This document shows positions 15,883 to 24,856 of a DNA stretch of 32,466 nt, piece by piece. The stretch comes from an uncultured Roseiflexaceae bacterium (GTDB taxonomy: Bacteria; Chloroflexota; Chloroflexia; Chloroflexales; Roseiflexaceae): positions 1 to 32,466 of the forward strand of contig CALJIC010000099.1 in NCBI GenBank assembly GCA_937974195.1, written 5' to 3'. Numbering within the stretch: the first letter of the stretch is position 1; each line of letters starts with the position of its first letter. A program made the position numbers and the translations under genes. The notes beneath the pieces are model-generated. The model searched no databases. It was not told where the DNA came from and saw only the letters and a list, made by a program, of their open reading frames with translations.

Positions 15883-16817
15883 CAGCTCTTCTCCCCCTCG
15901 TAGTACACCCAGCGGCCCGAGGTCTTGAAGATCACCCAGGTGATCAGGAAGACGGCGGCGAACAGCAGCCATGCCAGCGCCGAGGCGTAGCCCATCTTGA
16001 AGTAGCGGAAGGCGTTGTTGTAGATCAGCATGGCGTAGAAGGTGGTGGAGCCTGCCGGCCCGCCGCCGCCGCCGGTGAGGACGAAGGCGGTGGTGAAGTA
16101 CTGGAAGGTCCCGATCATCCCCATCACGAGGTTGAAGAAGATCGTCGGCGTGAGCATCGGGATGGTCACGTTCCAGGTCTTGGCCCACGTGCCGGCGCCG
16201 TCCAGGTCGGCGGCCTCGTACAGGTGCTGCGGGATGTCCTGCAGCGCCGCCAGGTAGATCACCATGCTGCCGCCGAAGCCCCACAGCCCGATCAGGATCA
16301 GCGCCGGCTTGGACCAGGCCGGGTCGGAGAGCCAGCCGAGCGCCGGCAGCCCGGCGGCCTTCAGCAGGGCGTTGAGCAGGCCGAACTGCGGGTTGAGGAT
16401 CCAGGCCCACAGCATCGCCGAGGCGATGTCCGGCACGATGCTCGGCAGAAAGAACACCGTGCGGAAGACCGACAGGCCGCGCACCTGCATGTTGAGCAGC
16501 AGCGAGACGCTCACCGCCACCAGCAGGCTGAGCGGCAGGGCGATCAGCCCGTAGTACAGCGTGTTCCCGATCGCCTGCCAGAACAGGTGGTCGGCGGTGA
16601 ACGCCTCCACGTAGTTCGCCGGCCCGATGAAGCGCGGCGGCGAGACGACGTCGTACTGGGTGAAGCTGAAGTAGAACGACGCCAGGATCGGGTACACGGT
16701 GAACACCAGCAGGCCCACGAGCCACGGCGAGATGAACAGCAGCCCGTTGCGGAGGTTGCGCAGCGTCACGGGGCTCACCCGCCGCGGCTTGTGCAGGCTC
16801 GCCTGGGTTGTCGCCAT
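15882..16817 (-). CDS. sugar ABC transporter permease (MalF/UgpA type)
   Basis: A 311-residue permease with six membrane helices, starting at about residue 25 (NGLLFISPWLVGLLVFTVYPILASFYFSF). The EAA-loop signature YEAADLDGAGTWAKTWNVTIPMLTPT fits the UgpA/LplB group. It forms the heterodimeric channel with the following permease. ATG 16817 has GAGGAG seven bases upstream. A 114-base spacer with a strong hairpin separates it from the upstream binding-protein gene, a usual way to make more binding protein than permease. Confidence 0.95.
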   Translation of the reverse strand: MATTQASLHKPRRVSPVTLRNLRNGLLFISPWLVGLLVFTVYPILASFYFSFTQYDVVSPPRFIGPANYVEAFTADHLFWQAIGNTLYYGLIALPLSLLVAVSVSLLLNMQVRGLSVFRTVFFLPSIVPDIASAMLWAWILNPQFGLLNALLKAAGLPALGWLSDPAWSKPALILIGLWGFGGSMVIYLAALQDIPQHLYEAADLDGAGTWAKTWNVTIPMLTPTIFFNLVMGMIGTFQYFTTAFVLTGGGGGPAGSTTFYAMLIYNNAFRYFKMGYASALAWLLFAAVFLITWVIFKTSGRWVYYEGEKS

Positions 16818-16844
16818 CGGTGTCTCCTCTCAAGCTGACGCGGT

Positions 16845-16910
16845 GACACGGCGGCGGGTGTGGCTCGCCAGCTGCTGCGCGCTGCCGGCGGGCCGCCCGG
16901 CCACCGTGTC
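16845..16910 (-). promoter_or_regulatory. intercistronic hairpin between binding-protein and permease genes
   Basis: Arms 16845-16855 and 16900-16910 form an 11-bp stem (one G-U pair) enclosing a GC-rich loop with a further inner GCCGG/CCGGC stem. The position suggests mRNA stabilisation or partial termination after the binding-protein gene; this function is inferred. Confidence 0.55.
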
Positions 16911-16919
16911 GATGGCCAC

Positions 16920-16935
16920 CCCGTCACCCGGTCAC
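16920..16935 (-). repeat. two GTGACNGG 8-bp units at a stop codon
   Basis: On the minus strand GTGACCGG-GTGACGGG, followed by GTGG. The first unit contains the TGA stop (16934-16932) of the sugar-binding protein gene. Same family as the arrays at 5677-5842. Confidence 0.75.
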
Positions 16936-18320
16936 GACGAGAGCGCCTTGTCCAGCTCGGCCTGGACGTTCTTGGTCACCTCGTCGAGCCCGGCCTGCGG
17001 CGTCATCTCGCCGCGCATCACCAGGTCGTACACCCGGTTCAGCTCGTCCTGGTAGAAGGCGGTGACGGGCAGCGCCGGGAAGAAGTTGGTCGCCACGCCG
17101 CCGGTGTCGGTGAACTTGCTCAGATGCGGCGCCATGCGGTTGTCGGCGCCCATCTTGGCGCGGACGCCCTCCTCCCAGGCGCCGAACTGGCTGCGCACGC
17201 AGGTGCCGTTGAGCGTCTGGTAGCCCATCTCGGCCGACTTCTCGATGAAGGCGTAGCGGATGAACAGGGCGGCCTCGGCCGCGTGCTGCCCGCCGGCCGG
17301 GATGGAGACCTGCCAGCCGTCGATCATGTAGTTGGCGCGCTCCTCCTCGGCGCCGGTCACCGTGGGCCAGTAGGCCACGCCGTAGTCGATGTCCGGCGCG
17401 TGCTGGTCGAGCGCCTCGAAGGTCCAGAAGCCGTCGAAGATGAAGGCCGCCTGCTTCGTCGAGAACGGGTTGCCGGCCTCGTAGGTGCCGGGGCGCTGGT
17501 TGAAGGCCGCCAGCTTGTTGATGTCCAGCTCCTTGACGTAGGCCGCCAGCTTCTCCAGCACCGCCACGTTGGCCGGGTCGTTGGCGGTGATCTTGCCGGT
17601 GTTGGGGTCGTAGAACTTCCCGCCGTGGATGAAGGCCCACTGCCGGAAGTGCCACTCGCTCGGGTTGTAGCCGATGCGCTGGATGTCGCCGGACGCGTCC
17701 TTCTGCAGGATCTCGCGGGAGTGGGCGATCAGCTCGTCGAAGGTCCGGGGCTGCTGCTCCGGGTCCAGCCCGACCTCGCGGTAGACATCTTTGCTGTAGA
17801 ACAGGCAGAAGTAGTCGGCGCCGCCCGGCAGGGCGTACAGCTTGCCGTCCACCACCGCGCTGTCCCACAGCGGCGTCACGAAGTCCTCGCGCTTGAAGCC
17901 CGCCTCCTTCACCACGTCGTCCAGCGGCATCAGCGCGCCGCGCGGGGCCATGGTCGCCAGCGGGCCGGAGCGCATGACCGTGATGTCCGGCAGGGTGTTG
18001 GCGGCGATCAGCGTGGTGAGCTTCGTCACCCAGTCCGGGTCGAAGTTCCACTCCAGCGCGATGTTGGGGTTCTCGCTGGTGAACTGCTCGCCGATCACGG
18101 TCATCAGGTTGTTGTAGATCTCGCCCCAGTTCTCCCACAGCACGTTGAGGGTTACCGCCTGGCCGGACGGGGCCGGCGCACCGGGTTCAGCCGCAGGCCC
18201 TTCGCCGCTCGGCGCCGGCGTGGACGCCGGCGTTGCGCCGCCGCAGGCCGCGAGCAGCGCGGCGCTCCCTGTCGCCCCCATCATTCCGAGAAATCGACGC
18301 CGAGAGATCGTGCGCGCCAT
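16932..18320 (-). CDS. extracellular sugar-binding lipoprotein of an ABC transporter, Tat-type signal
   Basis: A 462-residue family 1 solute-binding protein. The N-terminus MARTISRRRFLGMMG carries a twin-arginine motif (R7-R9, F10, L11), followed by lipobox LLAAC (Cys26), so it is probably exported folded by Tat and lipid-anchored. A Pro/Ala-rich linker precedes the mature lobe, which starts VTLNVLWENWGEIYNNLMTVIGEQF. Aromatic-rich segments (EWNFDPDW, FNQRPGTYEAGNPFSTKQAAFIFDGFWTFEAL) suit a sugar cleft. Start is set by AAGGAGGGAGACC before the ATG. It is first of the transporter trio, placed 59 bases after the GH4 gene. Confidence 0.94.
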   Translation of the reverse strand: MARTISRRRFLGMMGATGSAALLAACGGATPASTPAPSGEGPAAEPGAPAPSGQAVTLNVLWENWGEIYNNLMTVIGEQFTSENPNIALEWNFDPDWVTKLTTLIAANTLPDITVMRSGPLATMAPRGALMPLDDVVKEAGFKREDFVTPLWDSAVVDGKLYALPGGADYFCLFYSKDVYREVGLDPEQQPRTFDELIAHSREILQKDASGDIQRIGYNPSEWHFRQWAFIHGGKFYDPNTGKITANDPANVAVLEKLAAYVKELDINKLAAFNQRPGTYEAGNPFSTKQAAFIFDGFWTFEALDQHAPDIDYGVAYWPTVTGAEEERANYMIDGWQVSIPAGGQHAAEAALFIRYAFIEKSAEMGYQTLNGTCVRSQFGAWEEGVRAKMGADNRMAPHLSKFTDTGGVATNFFPALPVTAFYQDELNRVYDLVMRGEMTPQAGLDEVTKNVQAELDKALSS

Positions 18321-18379
18321 GGTCTCCCTCCTTGTTACGAGACATCTGTATCAGGCCAACGACGAGCACCTGCGGTCGA

Positions 18380-19726
18380 TCACCGGTAGTGCTCGCGCAG
18401 CTCCTGGTGAAACGGCAGCGCGGCGATCGCGTCCAGCAGGCGCTCGGCCTGCTCGCGCGTTCGCGTCCACGGGTCCATCATCACCAGCTCGAGCAGCAGC
18501 TTGCGGCTGCCGCGCTCGTAGGCGGCCAGCTCGAGCTCGGTCGGGACGACGCAGTCGCGCAGGGTGTAGGCCAGCGCGGCCGGCGGCAGCGGCCCGGTGC
18601 GGATGCCCTGGATGCCGCGGCGGCTGACGAGCGCCGGCACCTCCACCTGGAAGCCGCGCGGGATGCCGGGCACGAGCTCGCCGTCGTTCGGGATGTTGCT
18701 GATGATCACCCGCTCGGTGTCGCACACGAGCGCCTCGACCATGGGGATGATGCTCTCGTGGGACGGCTCGGGCGGGAAGCGCTCGGTCACCCGCGCGCTG
18801 GGGTCGGCGGCAATGCGCGCGATCTCGGCCACCTCCTGCTCGCCGCCGGTGAAGAAGCCGTTCCAGAAGCGCCAGGGGTTCTGCTTCCAGCGCCGCTCGG
18901 TCTCGTCGTCCAGGTGGTACCACCAGCCCCACGAGCCGCCGCCGTCCCCGGCCAGGTCGCCCACCGGGAAGGCGCCGACGCGCTGGTAGAGGTCCACCTT
19001 CTTGGGGTTGAGCGGGCCGTAGCCGGTGCCCGCGGCCCAGGCGCGCTCCGCCTCCTCGGCGATCCAGCGGTCGAGCAGCGGCATGGCGTCCTGGCCCCGG
19101 TGGAACAGCTTGGTGAGCCAGATGAAGTGGTTGACCCCCGGCGCCTCGAAGCTGATCTGGTCCGGGTCGAGGCCGATCGTGCGCGCCAGGGCGTACACCT
19201 CGTTCGAGCCGTGGCACAGGCCGACGATCTTGGCCTGCGGGTACTTCCGCCCCAGGTAGGTGATGCCGGCCTGGACCGGGTTGGCGACCTGGATGTACCA
19301 GGCGTGCGGGCAGATCGCGAGCACGTCTTCGATCACCTGCTCGAACAGGCGCAGCTGGTAGAAGTTGATCCAGTACGCCTCGTCGTGCATGATGTGCAGG
19401 CTGCCGCCCCAGCGGTAGCCGAGCGGCCGCGCTACGTCCCACCCGGCGCGCAGCCGGTGGTGCCCGGCGGCCAGCGCCGCGTTGACGACGATGTCGGCGC
19501 CCTCGAGCGCCTCGCGCCGGTCGGTGGTCTTGTGCAGATCGAGCGCGATGCCGACCTCCGCGGCGTAGCGCGCGGCGAGGGCGTGGATGCTGTCCAGCCG
19601 GCCCTGGTCGATGTCCATGAAGGTCGCGCGGCTGCCGCGCAGGCTCGGCGTCAGGCATAGGTCGCGGACCATGCTGAGCGAGAAGACCGCGCTGCCGGCG
19701 CCGATGATCGCGATGTTCGCAGGCAT
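18380..19726 (-). CDS. GH4 family glycosidase (NAD-dependent; possible alpha-uronidase)
   Basis: A 448-residue GH4 enzyme. GH4 glycosidases use NAD+ and a divalent metal in an oxidation-elimination-addition-reduction mechanism and act in the cytosol. Visible here are the NAD motif IAIIGAGSAVFSLSMVRDL (5-23), MDID (37-40), NPVQAGI (149-155), the metal Cys171 in CHGSNEV and APGVNHF (His200 as second ligand). From memory, the residues after the metal Cys track specificity in this family: CHS/CHE in alpha-galacto/glucosidases, CHG in alpha-glucuronidases, CN/CD in phospho-glycosidases. CHGS would therefore suggest an alpha-uronoside and argues against a phosphosugar. ATG 19726 has AGGAG eight bases upstream. 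Lies directly before the sugar importer genes. Confidence 0.92.
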   Translation of the reverse strand: MPANIAIIGAGSAVFSLSMVRDLCLTPSLRGSRATFMDIDQGRLDSIHALAARYAAEVGIALDLHKTTDRREALEGADIVVNAALAAGHHRLRAGWDVARPLGYRWGGSLHIMHDEAYWINFYQLRLFEQVIEDVLAICPHAWYIQVANPVQAGITYLGRKYPQAKIVGLCHGSNEVYALARTIGLDPDQISFEAPGVNHFIWLTKLFHRGQDAMPLLDRWIAEEAERAWAAGTGYGPLNPKKVDLYQRVGAFPVGDLAGDGGGSWGWWYHLDDETERRWKQNPWRFWNGFFTGGEQEVAEIARIAADPSARVTERFPPEPSHESIIPMVEALVCDTERVIISNIPNDGELVPGIPRGFQVEVPALVSRRGIQGIRTGPLPPAALAYTLRDCVVPTELELAAYERGSRKLLLELVMMDPWTRTREQAERLLDAIAALPFHQELREHYR

Positions 19727-19749
19727 GCTTGTGCTCCTGGGGCTACTCT

Positions 19750-19824
19750 GGGCGATTCGCGGAGGCTGCGGGGAGCGCGGAGGAACGCCGGGCCTCCCCA
19801 CGAAACCTGGTCTCCGTGGGCTCA
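19750..19824 (-). repeat. degenerate CCACGGAG-type repeat region at the SDR stop codon
   Basis: On the minus strand the SDR stop is followed at once by GCCCACGGAGACC (19821-19809). Further on, plus-strand GCGGAGG and GCGCGGAGGAA (19754-19784) resemble inverted copies of the units at 20630-20682. Degenerate, so boundaries are approximate. Confidence 0.45.
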
Positions 19825-20583
19825 GATGGCCGCGCTCGCGGCCCCGTCCACGTACAGCGCGCTGCCGGTCACGGCGCTCGACTCGTCGGAGGCCAGGAAC
19901 AGCACGGCGTAAGCGACCTCGCGGGTGCTCGCCATGCGGCCGAGCGGCTGCTGCGCCTTGATCAGCGGGTAGAGCTTGTCCATGCCGCCGAGCTCCTCGG
20001 CCAGCTTGCGGTTGAGCGGCGTGTCCACCCAGCCGGGGCAGATGCAGTTGCAGCGCACGCCCTGCTCGGCGTAGGACACCGCCACCGCCTTGGTGAAGCC
20101 GATCACCGCCGACTTCGAGGTGGTGTACGCCTCGTACCCCGGCTCGGTGAGCGTCGCCATCACCGAGGAGGTGTTGATGATCGAGCCGGAGCCCTGCGCG
20201 AGCATGTGCGGCAGCGCCGCCTTGGTCAGCAGGTACATGCTCTTGACGTTGACCGCCATCACCTCGTCCCAGGTCGACTCGGGGTACTCGCGCAGGTCGC
20301 CGGTGGGCATGATCCCGGCGTTGTTGAAGAGCACGTCGAGCCGCCCGAAGGCCGAGATCGCCAGCCCGACCGCCCCCTCGGCCGTCTCGGCCCGGCTCAC
20401 GTCGCCGGTGAAGATCTCGACCGCGGCGCCGGCCAGCTCGGCCCGCGCCCGCTCCAGCCCGGGCCCGTCGCGGTCCACCAGCACCAGCCGCGCGCCGTGC
20501 TCGGCGAACAGCTCGGCGGTGCCCCGGCCGATGCCCGAGGCGGCGCCGGTGATGATCGCCACTTTGTCTTGCAGTCGCTGCAT
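19822..20583 (-). CDS. SDR family NAD(P)-dependent oxidoreductase
   Basis: A 253-residue classical short-chain dehydrogenase. It has the cofactor motif TGAASGIG (12-19), NNAG, and the catalytic Ser-Tyr-Lys in NTSSVMATLTEPGYEAYTTSKSA, followed by CPGWVDTPL. The Asp in LVLVDRDG at the end of beta-2 favours NAD over NADP. It should oxidise a secondary alcohol of a sugar or amino-alcohol intermediate; the exact substrate is unknown. ATG 20583 has AAGAGG six bases upstream; longer forms run into repeat-derived sequence. Third gene of the leftward operon, with repeats on both sides. Confidence 0.93.
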   Translation of the reverse strand: MQRLQDKVAIITGAASGIGRGTAELFAEHGARLVLVDRDGPGLERARAELAGAAVEIFTGDVSRAETAEGAVGLAISAFGRLDVLFNNAGIMPTGDLREYPESTWDEVMAVNVKSMYLLTKAALPHMLAQGSGSIINTSSVMATLTEPGYEAYTTSKSAVIGFTKAVAVSYAEQGVRCNCICPGWVDTPLNRKLAEELGGMDKLYPLIKAQQPLGRMASTREVAYAVLFLASDESSAVTGSALYVDGAASAAI

Positions 20584-20629
20584 CCTTCGCCTCTTGGGGC
20601 GCATCACGCTGCGCCCCTCCATCGACGCA

Positions 20630-20679
20630 CTCCGTGCCCTCCGTGGATCGTCCTCCGCGCCCTCCGTGCCCTCCGTGGA

Positions 20680-20682
<3 letters not shown>
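20630..20682 (-). repeat. CTCCGTGCC / CTCCGTGGATC tandem repeat between two operon genes
   Basis: On the plus strand: CTCCGTGCC, CTCCGTGGATC, GTC, CTCCGCGCC, CTCCGTGCC, CTCCGTGGATCA. Read along the genes it is TGATCCACGGAG followed by GGGCACGGAG-type units. The leading TGA is the aminotransferase stop codon. Confidence 0.85.
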
Positions 20683-21972
<1,290 letters not shown>

Positions 21973-21984
21973 CGCTCGCTCCTT

Positions 21985-22665
21985 CTAGCCCTCGAATAGC
22001 TCTGCAATGCGCTCGCGCAGCGACTGGGCGTGGTAGATCGTCAGCCGCGCGGCGGCCTCCGGGTCGCGCTGGGTCAGGGCGCCGAGGATCGCGGCGTGCT
22101 CGCGGGTGGAGGCCTCCATATTGGCCGGGTCCACCGCCTTGTCGACGCTCATCAGGTACATGTCGGTGCGCTCCTCGTTACGCAGCACGAACTTCGCCAG
22201 CGGCTCGTTGTTGGCGGCCTCGCCCACCAGGCGGTGGAAGTCGCGCGAGGCGCGCAGGAAGGCGCTGGTGTTGCGCTCCGCGGTCGCCGCGCGCGCCCGG
22301 GTGATGGTCTCCTGCAGCTCCTCGAGCTGGGCCGGCGTGGCCAGCAGCGCGGCGCGCCGCACCAGGAAGGGCTCGACCGCCTCGTTGGCGACGAACATCG
22401 CCACGAACTCCTCGCGCGTCAGGCTGGTGACGTACAGGCCGCGGCTGCCGCGTGGCCCGATCAGCCCTTCGTGCTCCAGGATCGCCAGCGCCTCGCGCAC
22501 CGGCGTCCGGCTGATCTGCAGCGAGGCGGCCAGCTGCTCCTCCACCAGCGGCTGGTTCGGCCCGATCTGGCCGGACAGAATGGCCTCCTTGATCGCCGCG
22601 TACGCCGCCTCGCGGAAGCGCGGGCTCCTGCTCGCGGTGATCGGCCGAAGCTGGGTCAGGCTCAC
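21985..22665 (-). CDS. GntR family transcriptional regulator (FCD/FadR subfamily)
   Basis: A 226-residue repressor-type regulator. The winged helix-turn-helix spans about residues 15-80 (AAYAAIKEAILSGQIGPNQPLVEEQLAASLQISRTPVREALAILEHEGL). The all-helical FCD effector domain spans about 90-215 with metal-type residues RDFHRLV, EHAAIL and YHAQ. FCD regulators bind carboxylated sugars or organic acids. GTG 22665 has AAGGA nine bases upstream and lies about 32 bases after the predicted transcript start. A longer ATG-started reading up to 23040 would run through the promoter and operator and is rejected. First gene of the leftward operon, 12 bases before the aminotransferase, and very likely autoregulated. 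Confidence 0.93.
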   Translation of the reverse strand: MSLTQLRPITASRSPRFREAAYAAIKEAILSGQIGPNQPLVEEQLAASLQISRTPVREALAILEHEGLIGPRGSRGLYVTSLTREEFVAMFVANEAVEPFLVRRAALLATPAQLEELQETITRARAATAERNTSAFLRASRDFHRLVGEAANNEPLAKFVLRNEERTDMYLMSVDKAVDPANMEASTREHAAILGALTQRDPEAAARLTIYHAQSLRERIAELFEG

Positions 22666-22694
22666 AGGTAAATTCCTTACGTAGAGGGTGAAGA

Positions 22695-22712
22695 TTGTAT
22701 ACAAGTATACAA
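22695..22712. promoter_or_regulatory. GntR operator TTGTATAC-AA-GTATACAA
   Basis: Perfect 8-bp inverted arms with a 2-base centre, the usual layout of GntR/FCD operators. It covers the -10 box and probable start site of the regulator's own promoter, so binding should block transcription of the whole leftward operon. Confidence 0.85.
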
Positions 22713-22731
22713 AAAGCGGTGCGCTTGTCAA
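22704..22731 (-). promoter_or_regulatory. promoter of the GntR operon (TTGACA-16-TATACT)
   Basis: On the minus strand, -35 TTGACA at 22731-22726 and -10 TATACT at 22709-22704, spacer 16. Transcript start is expected near 22697, inside the operator. Confidence 0.8.
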
Positions 22732-22899
22732 GAGGCGAAATCGGCGCGGCGGAAGGCCGCGATCGTGTGGATGCCGCGGGAGCGCCGGGGGCGGGGTGCG
22801 CGCCGCACGGGGATGCGCGCGAGCGACTTTCAGCCGGCGCTTTCCGGCTGCCGCACCCGCATCCAGCCGCAGCCGTCGGCGGCGAGCGCGGTGCGTTCT

Positions 22900-22907
22900 G
22901 TATACAA
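22900..22907 (+). promoter_or_regulatory. operator half-site GTATACAA
   Basis: Exact match to the right arm of the main operator, within TTCTGTATACAAAAC, 40 bases upstream of the dehydratase -35 box. The left arm is degenerate. Confidence 0.5.
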
Positions 22908-22946
22908 AACGTCTCCGCTCTGGAGCGGGGTTGGAGGGTGGTGCTC

Positions 22947-22974
22947 TTGACTTCGAAACGAAAGAATCTATAAT
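22947..22974 (+). promoter_or_regulatory. promoter of the dehydratase operon (TTGACT-16-TATAAT)
   Basis: -35 TTGACT at 22947-22952, -10 TATAAT at 22969-22974, spacer 16. Expected start near 22981, leaving a leader of about 140 bases. Confidence 0.85.
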
Positions 22975-23030
22975 GATGCACAACCTCTCCATCCTCCCCG
23001 CGAAGAAGCGGTACACGTCGAGAAGCGCCA

Positions 23031-23038
23031 TTGTATGC
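23031..23038 (+). promoter_or_regulatory. operator half-site TTGTATGC
   Basis: Seven of eight bases match the left operator arm, followed by AACG. Located about 50 bases downstream of the predicted dehydratase transcript start, where binding could act as a roadblock. Confidence 0.4.
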
Positions 23039-23119
23039 AACGCCGGGACGGGACGATTTGCTTCGCCGACACGAGTGACGCGGCCGTGCCGCCCTCTGCT
23101 GTAGTGCTAAGGATTCTTC

Positions 23120-24841
23120 ATGAAGCTGCGCAGCGCCGAGTGGTTCGCAGGCCGCGATGAGATCGGCCCCCAGAGCAGGTCGGTCCTTCGCACCCTCGGC
23201 TGGACACCGGAGTTCTTCACCGGCAAGCCAGTGATCGGCATCGCCAACAGCTGGAGCGAGCTGAACAACTGCAACCTCGGCCTGCGCGCGCTGGCCGAAG
23301 CCGTGAAGCGCGGGGTGATCGCGGCCGGCGGCGTGCCGCTGGAGTTCAACACGATCTCGCTGGGCGAGGAGCTGATGAAGCCCAGCGCCATGCTCTACCG
23401 CAACCTCATGGCGATGGAGGTCGAGGAGACGCTGCGCGCCTACCCGATCGACGGCGTCGTGCTGCTGTGCGGCTGCGACAAGACGACGCCGGCGCAGCTC
23501 ATGGCGGCCGCCAGCGCCAACCTGCCGGCCATCCAGGTCTGCGCCGGGCCCAAGACCCCCGGCCGCTGGCGCGGCACCGAGGTCGGCAGCGGCACCGACC
23601 TGTGGAAGTACCTGGACCAGTACCGCGCCGGCCAGCTCTCCGAGGCCGACTGGCAGGCGCTCGAGGCGTGCTACTCGTGCAGCGTCGGCACGTGCAACAC
23701 CATGGGCACCGCCTCGACGATGACGGTGCTCTCCGAGGCGCTCGGCATGATGCTCCCCGGCACGGCCACCATCCCGGCCGAGGACACGCGGCGCCTGGCC
23801 GCCGCCGAGCGCAGCGGGCGCCAGGCGGTGGAGCTGGTGCGCGCCAACATCCGCCCGTCGCAGATCCTGACGCGCGCGGCCTTCGAGAACGCGCTGCGGG
23901 TCTTCGCCGCGATCGGCGGCTCGACCAACGCCGTCATCCACCTGATCGCGATCGCCGGCCGCCTGCGCGTCCCGCTCACGCTCGAGGACTTCGACCGCGC
24001 CGCGCGCGAGACGCCGGTGCTGCTCAACCTGCAGCCGGCCGGCGCCCGGCTCATGGCCGACTTCGACGCGGCCGGCGGCCTGCCGGCGCTCATGGCCGAG
24101 CTGCGGGACACGCTGCACCTCCAGGCGCTCACCGTCTCCGGCGCGACCGTCGGGAGTCACCTGCCCGCCGCCGCGCCGGACCACTCGGTCATCCGGCCGC
24201 TCGCCGAGCCGCTGGTCCCGCCCGGCGGGCTGGCGGTGCTGCGCGGGAGCCTCGCGCCGCGCGGCGCGATCATCCGGGCCGCGACCGCCTCGCCGCACCT
24301 CACGCGCCACCGCGGCCCGGCGCTGGTGTTCGACAGCTACGCCGACATGCTCGAGCGCATCGACTCGCCCGACCTGCCGGTCACGCCCGAGACCGTTCTG
24401 GTGCTGCGCAACGCCGGGGCGGTGGGCGCGCCGGGGATGCCGGAGTGGGGCGCCATCCCCGTGCCGAAGAAGCTGCTGCTCGCGGGTGTGCGGGACATCG
24501 TGCGCATCTCGGACGCGCGCATGAGCGGCACCAGCTCGGGCGCGGTGGTGCTCCACGTCGCGCCCGAGGCGGCGGTGGGCGGGCCGCTGGCGCTGGTGCG
24601 AGATGGTGATATCATCCAGCTGGACGTGGCGGCGCGCCGGCTGGACCTGCTTCTGCCGGAAGAGGAGCTCGCGCGGCGCCGGGCGGAGTGGCGCCCGCCG
24701 GAGCGCCAGCACCTGCGCGGCTACCCGCGGCTCTACGCCGAACACGTGCTCCAGCCAGACGAAGGGTGTGACTTCGACTTCCTGCGCCCGTCCTCCGACG
24801 CCGAGCTGGAATTCGTGGCGCCGGTGGTCGGGCGCTCATAG
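23120..24841 (+). CDS. IlvD/Edd family dehydratase (sugar-acid dehydratase candidate)
   Basis: A 573-residue Fe-S dehydratase of the IlvD/Edd family, which removes water from dihydroxy acids or aldonic acids to give 2-keto-3-deoxy products. The three cluster cysteines are present: Cys51 (ELNNCNLGL), Cys119 (GCDKTTP) and Cys192 (GTCNTMGTAST). GSTNAV, SDARMSGTSSG and the C-terminal RRAEWRPPE also match. The length and the GCDKTTPA motif resemble the L-arabinonate/D-xylonate dehydratase branch more than true IlvD. Together with an FCD regulator and a GH4 enzyme this points to a sugar acid as substrate, which is an inference. The start has AAGGA six bases upstream. First gene of the rightward operon. 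Confidence 0.92.
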   Translation: MKLRSAEWFAGRDEIGPQSRSVLRTLGWTPEFFTGKPVIGIANSWSELNNCNLGLRALAEAVKRGVIAAGGVPLEFNTISLGEELMKPSAMLYRNLMAMEVEETLRAYPIDGVVLLCGCDKTTPAQLMAAASANLPAIQVCAGPKTPGRWRGTEVGSGTDLWKYLDQYRAGQLSEADWQALEACYSCSVGTCNTMGTASTMTVLSEALGMMLPGTATIPAEDTRRLAAAERSGRQAVELVRANIRPSQILTRAAFENALRVFAAIGGSTNAVIHLIAIAGRLRVPLTLEDFDRAARETPVLLNLQPAGARLMADFDAAGGLPALMAELRDTLHLQALTVSGATVGSHLPAAAPDHSVIRPLAEPLVPPGGLAVLRGSLAPRGAIIRAATASPHLTRHRGPALVFDSYADMLERIDSPDLPVTPETVLVLRNAGAVGAPGMPEWGAIPVPKKLLLAGVRDIVRISDARMSGTSSGAVVLHVAPEAAVGGPLALVRDGDIIQLDVAARRLDLLLPEEELARRRAEWRPPERQHLRGYPRLYAEHVLQPDEGCDFDFLRPSSDAELEFVAPVVGRS

Positions 24842-24856
24842 GTGGAGGGATCTCGT

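Larger units (their letters stand above)
22666..23119. other. 454-bp divergent control region
   Basis: No gene. It separates the leftward regulator operon from the rightward dehydratase/M81 operon. Both promoters and three copies of the GTATAC-type motif lie here, listed separately. The central part (about 22740-22890) is GC-rich without recognisable structure. The dehydratase leader of about 140 bases contains the third motif copy. Confidence 0.8.

Noticed and set aside
14989..16833. 614-residue minus-strand frame that looks like a fused double permease
   Set aside because: The first half is an out-of-frame shadow of the MalF-type permease. The real MalG-type gene starts at 15882 with a TGATG overlap.
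22695..22712. intrinsic terminator
   Set aside because: The stem is AT-rich with a 2-base centre, coincides with a -10 box and lies between divergent genes. An operator explains it better.
22666..23040. N-terminal extension of the GntR regulator by 125 residues
   Set aside because: It would be translated through the TTGACA/TATACT promoter and the operator. The residues are Arg/Pro-rich, and GTG 22665 has a ribosome-binding site.
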